Below, piece by piece: positions 1 to 8,854 of a stretch of 64,000 nt of DNA. The DNA lies in assembly GCA_002331485.1 (NCBI GenBank), contig DCYS01000030.1, positions 49,568 to 113,567 on the forward strand. The letters run 5' to 3'. The first letter of the stretch is position 1. Each line of letters opens with the position of its first letter. Position numbers and translations under genes: made by a program. Below the pieces are notes generated by a model. The model saw nothing but the letters and a program-made list of their open reading frames with translations, ran no database searches and was not told the DNA's origin. The stretch is from Flavobacteriales bacterium UBA2104 (GTDB lineage Bacteria > Bacteroidota > Bacteroidia > Flavobacteriales_D > Crocinitomicaceae).

Positions 1-2184
1 CCAGATGCTTATGATGTTGGAGATCCTTATGTTGCAAGACAGATATCATTGGGTGATTTGAAAGAATGGGAATTAGCACCAGCAAACCCATATTTTTTGC
101 GCAAAAAAGGAATCGAATTTGCCATAACTTCTAAAGGACATAAGAAAGCATCTGATTTCTGGAATCATTTGCATAAATCGATGGAGAACGGGTTGACTAG
201 AGAAGATGCAATCAGATCGCTGACCTCAGTGCCTGCTTCAATTTTGAATATTAGCAACGATCTTGGCTCTTTGGAAGAGGGTAAATTAGCGAGCTTCTCA
301 ATTTTTGATAAGGATCCATTTGAATTTAAGAATGCTGAGATCCATGAATCATGGTCTATTGGAAAACAGCATGTTTTGAAGCAAGAGCCATTAGTTGATA
401 TTAGGGGGAAATATCGTTTTTCGATTGATAGCTCATCATATGTTATTGAACTAAAAGGTCAAGCAGAAAAACCTAAAGGATCTTTAACTGCTTACAAGAC
501 AACAGTTGATTCTTCACAGACTCCTCCTGTCGAGAAATTAGACACCCTAAAAATCAAAGTAGATGTTACAGTTGAGCGAAAGAATGCTAATTTTCATTTT
601 GACGTAAGTGACGATTATTATGATGGTGTGATCACACTTAATGGTCAATATAATCAAAAGATCAATGCTTTTATCGGTCAGGGAATGTTACCAAGTGGTC
701 GATGGATAAAATGGACAGGGATACAGCTGGAAAAACCAAAGGATTCTAACAAAGAGGAAAACGGTAAAGTAGTTATTGACACTGCGGACATTAGAAAGAT
801 CTGGTATCCGAACATGGCTTACGGCTTTGATACCCTACCAGAAAGCCAGACATACGTCCTTAGAAACGCAACGCTTTGGACCAATGAGGATGCAGGTATT
901 GTTGAAGAAGGTACTGTTATCCTTAAGGATGGTAAGATCGATTTTGTTGGAACAGGTAATTATTCTATTCCTGCCGATGCTATAACTATAGATTGCAAAG
1001 GGAAACATATTACAAGTGGAATCATAGATGAACATTCTCACATAGCTATATCTAAGGGAGTGAATGAGGGAGGACAGGCGGTTTCTGCCGAAGTTAGTAT
1101 TGGAGATGTTGTTCGATCAGATGATATTAATATTTACCGTCAGCTTGCCGGAGGTGTTACAACATCTCACCTATTGCATGGATCGGCAAATCCTATTGGT
1201 GGTCAATCCGCGTTAATTAAATTGAAATGGGGATATTCTCCTGAAGAAATGTTGATCGATAACGCACCTAAGTTTATCAAATTTGCACTTGGAGAGAATG
1301 TGAAACAGTCGAATTGGGGGGATTTTCAAACAGTGCGTTTTCCTCAGACTAGAATGGGAGTAGAGCAAGTATTTTATGATGCATTTATTCGCGCCAAAGA
1401 GTATCAGGAAAAATGGCAAAACTACAACGATCTATCCCCTAAGAAAAGGGAAATGAAAGGTGTTAAAAAGCCGGCTAAAGATCTTGAATTAGAATCAGTA
1501 TGGGAAGTGGTGAATAGTGAACGCTTTATTAGCTGTCACAGTTATGTTCAGAGCGAGATCAATATGTTGATGAACGTTGCCGACTCTATGGGATTCACAG
1601 TGAACACATTTACGCATATCCTGGAAGGTTATAAAGTAGCTGATAAGATGGTTGAACATGGAGCAGGAGGAAGTACATTTTCAGATTGGTGGGCTTATAA
1701 ATATGAAGTTCAGGACGCCATTCCGTATAATGCTTCTTTGATGAATGAGCAAGGTGTATTAACAGCAATTAATTCTGATGATGCAGAAATGGGAAGAAGG
1801 TTAAATCAAGAGGCAGCAAAAGGAATTAAGTATGGAGGTATGACAGAAGAGGAGGCATGGAAAATGGTTACCTTGAATCCAGCCAAACTATTGCATCTGG
1901 ATGATAGAATGGGAAGTTTAAAAGAAGGAAAGGATGCGGACATAGTTGTTTGGTCTGATAATCCCTTAAGCATTCAGGCTAGGACCTTATTTGTATTCGT
2001 TGATGGAGAATTACTATACAGTGATGAGGCATTAGGGATGCACCAGCAACGAATTGCAGAGGAGAAAGCACGGATTATTTCAGCAATGTTAGCTTCAAAT
2101 AAAAGAGGAGAGAAGAAGCGAACATTCAAAAAGGAAAAGAAGAAACATTGGCACTGTGACACTTTAGGGGAGGAGGCACATTAA
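1..2184 (+). CDS. Amidohydrolase family protein, two amidohydrolase-like units (5' truncated)
   Basis: The frame is open from base 1, so the gene begins left of the window; 727 residues are visible. Residues 1 to about 130 look like the tail of one amidohydrolase-like unit, ending in the usual C-terminal sandwich motif G-S-L-E-E-G-K. A linker rich in beta strand follows, then a full second unit. That unit has an H-S-H metal pair near residue 345, later His residues near 514 and 538, an Asp near 591 (N-S-D-D), and a second closing motif near 640. These are the ligands expected of a metal-dependent hydrolase of the imidazolonepropionase/dihydroorotase superfamily. The substrate cannot be told; in Bacteroidota such long proteins are usually exported. 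The C-terminus is Lys-rich. The stop lies 11 bases before the next gene, so the two are likely co-transcribed. Confidence 0.85.
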   Translation, partial: PDAYDVGDPYVARQISLGDLKEWELAPANPYFLRKKGIEFAITSKGHKKASDFWNHLHKSMENGLTREDAIRSLTSVPASILNISNDLGSLEEGKLASFSIFDKDPFEFKNAEIHESWSIGKQHVLKQEPLVDIRGKYRFSIDSSSYVIELKGQAEKPKGSLTAYKTTVDSSQTPPVEKLDTLKIKVDVTVERKNANFHFDVSDDYYDGVITLNGQYNQKINAFIGQGMLPSGRWIKWTGIQLEKPKDSNKEENGKVVIDTADIRKIWYPNMAYGFDTLPESQTYVLRNATLWTNEDAGIVEEGTVILKDGKIDFVGTGNYSIPADAITIDCKGKHITSGIIDEHSHIAISKGVNEGGQAVSAEVSIGDVVRSDDINIYRQLAGGVTTSHLLHGSANPIGGQSALIKLKWGYSPEEMLIDNAPKFIKFALGENVKQSNWGDFQTVRFPQTRMGVEQVFYDAFIRAKEYQEKWQNYNDLSPKKREMKGVKKPAKDLELESVWEVVNSERFISCHSYVQSEINMLMNVADSMGFTVNTFTHILEGYKVADKMVEHGAGGSTFSDWWAYKYEVQDAIPYNASLMNEQGVLTAINSDDAEMGRRLNQEAAKGIKYGGMTEEEAWKMVTLNPAKLLHLDDRMGSLKEGKDADIVVWSDNPLSIQARTLFVFVDGELLYSDEALGMHQQRIAEEKARIISAMLASNKRGEKKRTFKKEKKKHWHCDTLGEEAH

Positions 2185-2195
2185 AATTTGAAGAG

Positions 2196-3470
2196 ATGAA
2201 TAGACTTTTGATAATACTTTTGCTCGTTAGTTTTTCTTTTGGTTCGTTATCTCAAGAGAAAATACTATTATCCAGAGCCACTGTGCATACGGGAAATGGA
2301 ATAAAAATTAATCAGGGATTAGTTGGGATACAGGATGATAAGATCATTCTGGTCGAAAACGCACTTACTTACTCGCTTGATAAAGAGGTGTGGGATACGA
2401 TCATTGATCTGAAAGGAAAACATGTTTATCCTGCTTTTTTTGCTCCCAATTCGAATTTAGGTCTGACAGAAATAGATGCCGTTCGAGCAACAAATGACTA
2501 TGACGAAGTTGGAGCCTTTAATCCACATATTCGTTCGCTTATAGCTTTTAATGCTGAATCTAAAGTCAGTGCAACCGTAAAGACAAATGGAGTACTTTAT
2601 GCTCAGGCAGCACCCACAGGCGGCATTATATCTGGTTCTTCTTCAGTAATGAAACTAGAGGCGTGGAACTGGGAGGATGCCGTTGTAAAAGCAGATGATG
2701 GTATTCATTTGAATTGGCCTGCAACGCTTCAAGGAGGAGGATGGTGGGCAGAGCCAGCTCCAAAAAAGAAGAATAAAAAGTACGCTGAGCAAGTAACTCG
2801 TATTGAAGATTTCTTCAAGGCAGCTAGATCTTACGCTAAGAAGCACGATGAGTTTGATCAGCGTTTTGATGCTATGCAAGAGGTGTTCAATGGAGAAAAG
2901 AGACTTTATATCCACGCAAATGAATTGAAAGCACTTATTGACGCTGTTGATTTTTCAAAAGAAATGGAAGTACAGTTTCCTGTAATTGTTGGAGGTTATG
3001 ATGCTCATCTGATAGCTAGAGAATTAATTGATGCAGAAATACCAGTTATCATAAAAGGTGGGCATGAGTTACCTCAAAATGATGATGATCCAGTTGATAT
3101 GCAATACCGACTTCCAAAAATGCTTAAAGATGCGGGAGTTAAATTTTGTATTCAAAGTGCAGGAAGTATGCCAACCATGAACTCTCGTAATATTCCATTT
3201 TTAGCTGGAACTGCGATGGCATATGGTCTATCAGAAGAGGAGGCAATTCGATCAGTGTCTCTCAGTACGGCTGAAATACTTGGTGTAGGTGATAAAGTAG
3301 GAAGCATAGAAAAAGGAAAATTAGCATCGTTATTTGTTAGCGAGGGAGATGCTTTGGACATGAGAACCAATGATGTCACAATGGCCATGATCAACGGTAA
3401 GTTCTTAAACCTTACCAATCATCAAATTAAACTGTATGAAAAGTACAAGGAAAAATATGAGGAGAATTAA
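2196..3470 (+). CDS. Exported amidohydrolase-like protein lacking the HxH metal pair
   Basis: 424 residues with an N-terminal signal peptide (hydrophobic stretch to about residue 19, ending S-L-S-Q). The N-terminal sandwich and the C-terminal G-S-I-E-K-G-K motif place it in the amidohydrolase superfamily. At the end of strand 1, where active members carry HxH, this protein has Asn85-Ser-Asn87. A His is kept in I-H-A-N-E, and a Gly-rich segment follows. It may be a metal-poor or non-catalytic partner of the preceding enzyme, with which it probably forms an operon (11-base gap). Its stop lies 5 bases from the stop of the convergent lipoprotein gene. Family assignment is firm; loss of activity is inferred from the missing ligands. 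Confidence 0.8.
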   Translation: MNRLLIILLLVSFSFGSLSQEKILLSRATVHTGNGIKINQGLVGIQDDKIILVENALTYSLDKEVWDTIIDLKGKHVYPAFFAPNSNLGLTEIDAVRATNDYDEVGAFNPHIRSLIAFNAESKVSATVKTNGVLYAQAAPTGGIISGSSSVMKLEAWNWEDAVVKADDGIHLNWPATLQGGGWWAEPAPKKKNKKYAEQVTRIEDFFKAARSYAKKHDEFDQRFDAMQEVFNGEKRLYIHANELKALIDAVDFSKEMEVQFPVIVGGYDAHLIARELIDAEIPVIIKGGHELPQNDDDPVDMQYRLPKMLKDAGVKFCIQSAGSMPTMNSRNIPFLAGTAMAYGLSEEEAIRSVSLSTAEILGVGDKVGSIEKGKLASLFVSEGDALDMRTNDVTMAMINGKFLNLTNHQIKLYEKYKEKYEEN

Positions 3471-3475
3471 ATAGA

Positions 3476-3793
3476 TTATTCTTCATCCATTTTCTTCTGT
3501 ACTTCTTGTGCTGTTTTTTCCACTTTTTCAGCTCCTGATTTGATCCCTTGTTTGACGCTTTTCTCTATATCATCTCGCAACTCTTTGGTTTCTTTTTCAG
3601 TTTCCTCAAGTAGCTTTTCCCCAGCTTCTTTAGTTTCCTTAGCTGTTTTGCTAGCCGACTCTTTCACATCATTGATTTCTTTTTGAAGATCTTTACGTTT
3701 ATCATGATTGGATTGATCCTGATCTTCAGTGCTACAGGAAAAAGTTATTGAGAATGCTGCTGTAGCAATAATAATCTGTTTTATTACTTTCAT
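3476..3793 (-). CDS. Small coiled-coil lipoprotein, function unknown
   Basis: 105 residues. A signal sequence ends in a lipobox-like T-F-S-C with Cys20 as the lipidation site. The rest is almost entirely charged (Lys/Glu/Asp) with Ala and Thr spacing and reads as one long amphipathic helix or coiled coil, resembling YtxH/apolipoprotein-like repeats. It probably sits on the outer membrane or at the periplasmic face of the inner membrane. No enzyme motif is visible. It is convergent with the amidohydrolase gene at a distance of 5 bases and divergent from sodA. I did not find a convincing TAnnTTTG box for it. Confidence 0.6.
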   Translation of the reverse strand: MKVIKQIIIATAAFSITFSCSTEDQDQSNHDKRKDLQKEINDVKESASKTAKETKEAGEKLLEETEKETKELRDDIEKSVKQGIKSGAEKVEKTAQEVQKKMDEE

Positions 3794-3885
3794 TTTAACT
3801 TTATTTTTAGTGTGTTTTTAAATTTTGCGTTTGTTCTAAATTAAAAAAAATGACTTTCCAGCGATCAAAAATGTCTTTTAAGTGT

Positions 3886-3893
3886 TACATTTG
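3886..3893 (+). promoter_or_regulatory. sodA promoter, -7 box TACATTTG
   Basis: A perfect match to the Bacteroidota -7 consensus TAnnTTTG, 36 bases before the ATG at 3930. Because it lies inside an upstream extension of the reading frame (possible GTG at 3882), it argues that translation starts at 3930. No clear TTG is seen at the -33 position. Confidence 0.55.
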
Positions 3894-3929
3894 GTAGAAC
3901 AGATTTATAAACCAAAAAATTACAAAAAA

Positions 3930-4529
3930 ATGGCATTTGAATTACCAGATTTACCTTATGCACACGATGCACTAGAACCACATATTGACGCGAAAACTAT
4001 GGAGATTCACCATGGAAAGCACCATGCTGGATATACAAGTAAACTTAACGCGGCGATCGAAGGTACTGAACACGAAGGAAAGTCAATCGAGCAAATATTA
4101 AAAGATGGAAAAGGAGTAGCTGCAATCCGTAACAACGGAGGAGGTTTTTATAACCACAGCTTATTCTGGAAAGTGATGTCTCCAAACGGAGGTGGAAATC
4201 CATCAGGAGAATTGGCTGATGCGATCAACAGTACATTTGGATCGTTTGATAAATTCAAAGATGAGTTTTCAAAAGCTGCTGCAACGCAGTTCGGTTCAGG
4301 ATGGGCATGGTTGTGTGTATCTAACGGAAAACTAGAAGTATGCTCTACTCCAAATCAAGATAATCCAGTTATGGGAGAAGGTTGTGAAGGAACACCTATC
4401 CTTGGATTAGATGTTTGGGAGCACGCATATTACTTGAATTATCAGAATAGAAGACCAGATTACATTGAAGCATTCTTTAATGTGATCAACTGGGATGAAG
4501 TAGCGAAGAATTACGCTGCAGCGAAATAA
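3930..4529 (+). CDS. sodA: Superoxide dismutase, Mn/cambialistic type
   Basis: 199 residues from ATG 3930, the normal length of a bacterial Fe/Mn superoxide dismutase, which converts superoxide to oxygen and hydrogen peroxide. The four metal ligands are recognisable: His27 in E-I-H-H-G-K-H-H, His in Y-N-H-S-L-F-W, and Asp and His in L-D-V-W-E-H-A-Y-Y. Gly-Gly-Gly before the F-Y-N-H motif together with Gln in N-Q-D-N-P is the Mn-type arrangement of second-shell residues (Fe enzymes place the Gln earlier). No signal peptide is present, so it is cytoplasmic. An in-frame GTG at 3882 would add 16 residues but overlaps the promoter. A strong hairpin terminator follows the gene. Confidence 0.95.
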   Translation: MAFELPDLPYAHDALEPHIDAKTMEIHHGKHHAGYTSKLNAAIEGTEHEGKSIEQILKDGKGVAAIRNNGGGFYNHSLFWKVMSPNGGGNPSGELADAINSTFGSFDKFKDEFSKAAATQFGSGWAWLCVSNGKLEVCSTPNQDNPVMGEGCEGTPILGLDVWEHAYYLNYQNRRPDYIEAFFNVINWDEVAKNYAAAK

Positions 4530-4551
4530 TTCATTCAATAATTTTAGAGAG

Positions 4552-4579
4552 AAGTGGGGTCCAATGGCTCCACTTTTTT
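4552..4579. terminator. Bidirectional intrinsic terminator between sodA and the MarC gene
   Basis: An 11-bp stem (4552-4561 with 4566-4575, two G-T wobbles) with loop CAAT is followed by a run of T on the plus strand. It ends at the stop codon of the convergent MarC gene and may serve both genes. Confidence 0.8.
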
Positions 4580-5174
4580 ATTGGAATAAACTCGTTACGT
4601 TCGAAGCAAAAAGTTTTATAGAGATCGCTAATAGGATAATTCCAAATACTTTTTTCAAGATAGCTACTCCTCCTTGACCAAGCATTCTTTCAATACGTCG
4701 AGTTAATTTTAAAACGATAAGCACAACCACCATATTGATAAGAATAGCAATCAAAATATTGATCATTTCATATTCTGCTCGCAATGAGATCAAAGAAGTC
4801 ATTGAACCTGCACCGGCAATGATCGGGAAAGCAAGTGGAACAATTCCAGCGCTCTTTCCTTTAATAGGTGTTTCTTTAAATATTTCAATACCCATCACCA
4901 TTTCTATCGCCATGGCAAAAAGAATAAATGCACCGGCGACAGCAAATGATTCCACATTAACTCCAAAAAGTTTTAAAATACTTTCTCCCGCTATAAGAAA
5001 TGCAACCATGATGATCAGCGAAACCACTGTGATTCGCATAGCGTGAATATCTCCCGAGGTTTCCTTGATCTTTATAATTATAGGAATAGATCCGATAATA
5101 TCGATTACGGCAAACAATACCATGATTGCTTTTAGAATCTCGTTTAAATCAAATCCTTCAAAGAAATTTTCCAT
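4578..5174 (-). CDS. MarC family integral membrane protein (UPF0056)
   Basis: 198 residues with about six hydrophobic segments and short loops, the size and layout of the MarC/UPF0056 family. The N-terminal segment V-I-D-I-I-G-S-I-P and the centre (F-P-I-I-A-G-A-G-S) are typical family signatures; the latter resembles P-L-A-x-P-x-x-A-G-P/S-G in other members. It sits in the inner membrane. Despite the name, no multidrug resistance or transport role is established for the family. The gene stands alone, with its own promoter (5211-5243) and the shared terminator at its 3' end. Confidence 0.88.
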   Translation of the reverse strand: MENFFEGFDLNEILKAIMVLFAVIDIIGSIPIIIKIKETSGDIHAMRITVVSLIIMVAFLIAGESILKLFGVNVESFAVAGAFILFAMAIEMVMGIEIFKETPIKGKSAGIVPLAFPIIAGAGSMTSLISLRAEYEMINILIAILINMVVVLIVLKLTRRIERMLGQGGVAILKKVFGIILLAISIKLFASNVTSLFQ

Positions 5175-5210
5175 TTGTATCTATGTGTTAACCTTTTTCA
5201 AAAAAGTTGG

Positions 5211-5243
5211 CAAAGGTAATCCATTCTTTTAGATATATCACAA
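5211..5243 (-). promoter_or_regulatory. MarC gene promoter (TTG - 22 bases - TACCTTTG)
   Basis: On the minus strand the -7 box is the complement of 5211-5218 (perfect TAnnTTTG) and the -33 TTG is the complement of 5241-5243. Spacing is 22 bases. The start codon is 36 bases downstream. Confidence 0.7.
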
Positions 5244-5287
5244 TGAAATTAATGAAAGAAATTTTCTTTTAAGCGCTAATAATCAAT

Positions 5288-5295
5288 TAACTTTG
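5288..5295 (+). promoter_or_regulatory. Promoter -7 box TAACTTTG before the PGRP gene
   Basis: A perfect TAnnTTTG box 21 bases before ATG 5317. No TTG is seen at -33. It overlaps a possible TTG start at 5293 and so supports the ATG at 5317. Confidence 0.55.
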
Positions 5296-5316
5296 TGGGA
5301 AACACACGAATTTAAT

Positions 5317-8300
5317 ATGAAGTTACTACTATCTCTAGCGATAATATCGCTGTCTTTCTTGTCTGTTTCTCAGAATAATATTCAATCTAACATAGAAAAA
5401 GAAGATCTTACTTCCAAGGAAGAGCAATTGGGAATGCCTTTTACATCTGCCAATTATCCTGGTAGTTTAACGCCTGGTCAAACTTATTCATTCACGCTGA
5501 CTCCAGATCATTTATTTTCTTGCTTTGGAGTTGGGTTTTCCGCTCAAAACTTTTCAATTGATCCAGCGCTATTTCTTGTGTCATACCGAACTCAACGAGA
5601 GAATGGAGAATGGTCAGAATGGTTCGAAACAGAAGCAGAGATAACTCCTGAGGAAACACCTACGAATAAATATTGGACGGAAGCATTATTTACTCTTGAC
5701 GCAACAAGTCAGCGAAAATTAGAGATCAAACTATCTGTTCCAGTTGAGGTGAGCTCAGTTCAAGTGGATCTATTCGATGGTAATTTTAAAGGTGATGTAA
5801 TTGATGATCAGCAAGACGATTCTCGAGATATTGATCAAACGAATATTCAAAATCTACCCAAAAACAACTGTCCAGAATTTCCAACAATGATCCCAAGATC
5901 TGATTGGTGTGGTGGGTCTGCTCCTTGTTGGCAGGTGAATTCGGCTTATACACCAACTTACATAAACGCTGGTCACGTTGTTATTCACCACGGGGCATCT
6001 CCAAATACTTATACTGACGGTCAGGCTGTAGTTCGATCATATTATAATTACCATGTAAACACCTTAGGTTGGGCGGATATCGGATACAATTATATTATTG
6101 ATAAATACGGAAACTTCTATCAGGGGAGACATAACCCAAATCTACCAACTTCAGATGTAAGAGGAGCACATGCAGGGGCAGCCAATGGAGGATCTATAGG
6201 TGTGAATTTTCCTGGGAACCTAGACGTTACTCTTGCTACAACTGTTCAATTGAATAAACTATACGAACTACTTGCTTGGTGGTACGATTATAAAGCTATT
6301 AATCCACTAGGATCTTCGAATATGCAAACTCAGGCTTATGGTGTTCAGTACATGGAGAATTTGACATGTCATAGAGACATTGGTAATACAAGTTGCCCTG
6401 GTAATGATATGTATGCGAGAATGGCCTCAATACGACAAGAAGTTCAAGATGTAATTGATAACTGTAACAACTTAAATGCTGATGCTGTAGCTCCTACTAC
6501 TGGTGTGAATAGTACTTATGAATGGAGGGGATATGACTTTTGGGCTGAATTTGATGACACCGATAACCCTGGGGGATCGGGAGTTGATCGACAGTTTTAT
6601 CAGGTTCTCGAATACGATGGTACTGAATGGAGAGGAAATGCTGAAAACGGCTTTTTCAGTGATAATTTTACATCTGCTATACATCCAGACTGGACAATTC
6701 AAACAGGAACATGGTCGATAGATAATGGCAAGCTATTTCAGTCTGACGAAAATGAAGGAAACACGAATATTCACGCTGCAGTAAATCAGAATGCAGATCA
6801 TAAATACCTGTATCAATGGTCAGGTATGATGGATGGAAGCGGAACAAACAGACGTGCAGGAATTCACTTCTTCGCTGATGATCCAACTTTATCGCAGCTC
6901 GGAAATTCATACATGGTCTATTTTAGAGCGGATAATAACTTAGTTCAGATCTATGAAGTAGATAATAATAATATTGTATTGGTTTCTGATGTTCCTCATA
7001 CAATTGATGCAGGAGTCTGGTATGATTTCAAAGTGACTTATGATCCTGCAACGGGAGAGATTGAAACGTATATTGATAATGAACGCGTCTCTTCCCACAT
7101 TGATGCCACACCATTAACATCAGGTACACATATTTCGTTAAGAAATGGAAATGCGCTGGCTTATTTTGATGATTTTAAAGTTCGAATCGATAGAGATTTT
7201 CAGGAGAAAATTCTTGTGGGACCTCAAACTACAAAAGATGCACGTTACGAATCTCCGAACCAGCAGCAAGATGCATGTCGTGTCAATTCAATAGTTATCG
7301 ATGGAGCTGACAATTGGTCTGCACAAGCGGCAAAGAATATTTATGTGGACTGGACAGATCCTACAACGGCTGGCTCTGTTTCGAATAACTGGCAAACGCA
7401 AGACTTTACAACTACTTTTACAGATGAAGACAACACTAATGGAAGTGGTATTCAGAAAGCATTCTATCAGGTCATTGATTTTGACGGTACCAAATGGAGA
7501 GGCAATGCGGATCTAGGTTTTTATTCTGACAATTTTGATATCGGAAGTATAGATCCCGCCTGGACAGTTGAAAATGGTAGCTGGAATGTTACAAATGGTC
7601 ATTTGGAGCAAACAGATGAAAATCTGGGAAATACAAATATCTACACGTATGTGAAACACGACCTTTCAAATAGATATCTGTATCACTTCCAATTAAAGAT
7701 CGACGGTTCTGGTAATAATAGAAGAGGAGGAATGCATTATTTCTGTGATGACCCGACTGCTACAAATAGGGGTAACTCATATTTTGTATGGTTCAGACAG
7801 GAGCTTCAAACATTAGAATTCTACAGTGTAAGTAATGATACGTTTACTCAGGAAAAAGTAGTTCCAATAGAATTTGATGCTGCTACCTGGATGGATGTTA
7901 AAATTGTATATGATAGAATTACAGGAGAAACGTTTGTTTATAAAGATGATAACTTGATTGGAGAATGGATCGATGAAACGCCATTACAAACAGGAGATTA
8001 TGTATCGTTTCGTAGTGGAAACTCGAATTTCGCTGTTGAGAATTTCAAAGTATATAGATCGCGATACCCTTCTGTACAAGTTGATATAGGTTCACCATCT
8101 TCGGCCATACGATATCAAAACCCATCTCCAAATACGATATCGGCTAAGGTCAAATCGATCATTCAGGATACGGCACAAAATTTATCTGCTATTGATTACC
8201 TTGACTTGAATGTTGATTGGACACCACCAACAGGACTCACGACCATATCGGATGTTTCTTCTGTTGATGCTGATACATTCTATACAGCTAATGAGATCTC

Positions 8301-8808
8301 AGCTTACTGGAATCAAGCTGAAGATCAGAATTCGGATATCAATTATTATGAAATGAGTGTTGGTTCGACATCCGGTGATTCTAACGTAGTAGCCTGGACG
8401 AATGTTGGAAATGTGTTAAACTACACTTTAACAGGTTTATCATTGACGCCAGGAATGGATTACTATGTGAATGTTAGAGCGGTAAATAATGCTGGATTAA
8501 AATCTGACTACATAATTTCTGATGGTCAATATTTGGATAGTGATGTTGGACTTTCGAGTGAAACGCCATTCGGGAATGTAACAGTCTATCCTAATCCATT
8601 TAGTGAGAACTTTCACGTTCAATTTGATGACCCTTCAGTAAACGCAACGATCGCGCTTTATGATGCTAATGGAAAGTTAATAGATGAATGGAGTAAATCT
8701 GAAGGTGAATTAAAAGTAGAGTGTGAAACGGATAAGCTGTCAAAAGGCATGTATGTTCTACGTATTAATTCTGGAGATCATTACTTTGAAAGAAAATTAA
8801 TGCATTAA
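5317..8808 (+). CDS. T9SS-secreted PGRP/N-acetylmuramoyl-L-alanine amidase with duplicated lectin-like domains
   Basis: 1163 residues from ATG 5317. Order of parts: signal peptide to about residue 19; a beta-rich N-terminal domain; a peptidoglycan-recognition (PGRP/amidase_2) domain at about 183-380; two tandem related modules at about 401-655 and 690-915, each with a Trp-rich opener (W-R-G-N-A) and a jelly-roll-like body; a fibronectin-III-like domain; and a T9SS C-terminal sorting domain (V-Y-P-N-P-F). The PGRP domain keeps the zinc site of amidase-active members: His224/225, Tyr in Y-N-Y-I-I-D, His352 (C-H-R-D) and Cys360 (S-C-P-G). It should cut the amide between muramic acid and L-Ala of peptidoglycan outside the cell. 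Whether its role is feeding, defence or wall turnover is unknown. The vWA gene follows after 46 bases. Confidence 0.85.
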   Translation: MKLLLSLAIISLSFLSVSQNNIQSNIEKEDLTSKEEQLGMPFTSANYPGSLTPGQTYSFTLTPDHLFSCFGVGFSAQNFSIDPALFLVSYRTQRENGEWSEWFETEAEITPEETPTNKYWTEALFTLDATSQRKLEIKLSVPVEVSSVQVDLFDGNFKGDVIDDQQDDSRDIDQTNIQNLPKNNCPEFPTMIPRSDWCGGSAPCWQVNSAYTPTYINAGHVVIHHGASPNTYTDGQAVVRSYYNYHVNTLGWADIGYNYIIDKYGNFYQGRHNPNLPTSDVRGAHAGAANGGSIGVNFPGNLDVTLATTVQLNKLYELLAWWYDYKAINPLGSSNMQTQAYGVQYMENLTCHRDIGNTSCPGNDMYARMASIRQEVQDVIDNCNNLNADAVAPTTGVNSTYEWRGYDFWAEFDDTDNPGGSGVDRQFYQVLEYDGTEWRGNAENGFFSDNFTSAIHPDWTIQTGTWSIDNGKLFQSDENEGNTNIHAAVNQNADHKYLYQWSGMMDGSGTNRRAGIHFFADDPTLSQLGNSYMVYFRADNNLVQIYEVDNNNIVLVSDVPHTIDAGVWYDFKVTYDPATGEIETYIDNERVSSHIDATPLTSGTHISLRNGNALAYFDDFKVRIDRDFQEKILVGPQTTKDARYESPNQQQDACRVNSIVIDGADNWSAQAAKNIYVDWTDPTTAGSVSNNWQTQDFTTTFTDEDNTNGSGIQKAFYQVIDFDGTKWRGNADLGFYSDNFDIGSIDPAWTVENGSWNVTNGHLEQTDENLGNTNIYTYVKHDLSNRYLYHFQLKIDGSGNNRRGGMHYFCDDPTATNRGNSYFVWFRQELQTLEFYSVSNDTFTQEKVVPIEFDAATWMDVKIVYDRITGETFVYKDDNLIGEWIDETPLQTGDYVSFRSGNSNFAVENFKVYRSRYPSVQVDIGSPSSAIRYQNPSPNTISAKVKSIIQDTAQNLSAIDYLDLNVDWTPPTGLTTISDVSSVDADTFYTANEISAYWNQAEDQNSDINYYEMSVGSTSGDSNVVAWTNVGNVLNYTLTGLSLTPGMDYYVNVRAVNNAGLKSDYIISDGQYLDSDVGLSSETPFGNVTVYPNPFSENFHVQFDDPSVNATIALYDANGKLIDEWSKSEGELKVECETDKLSKGMYVLRINSGDHYFERKLMH

Positions 8809-8854
8809 TATTATGAACCGATGAGGCTTTAATGTGTACAGCACAAAAAAAGCC

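Noticed and set aside
3882..3929. Upstream GTG extension of sodA
   Set aside because: The extension holds a perfect -7 promoter box and the added residues do not resemble the enzyme; ATG 3930 gives the usual N-terminus.
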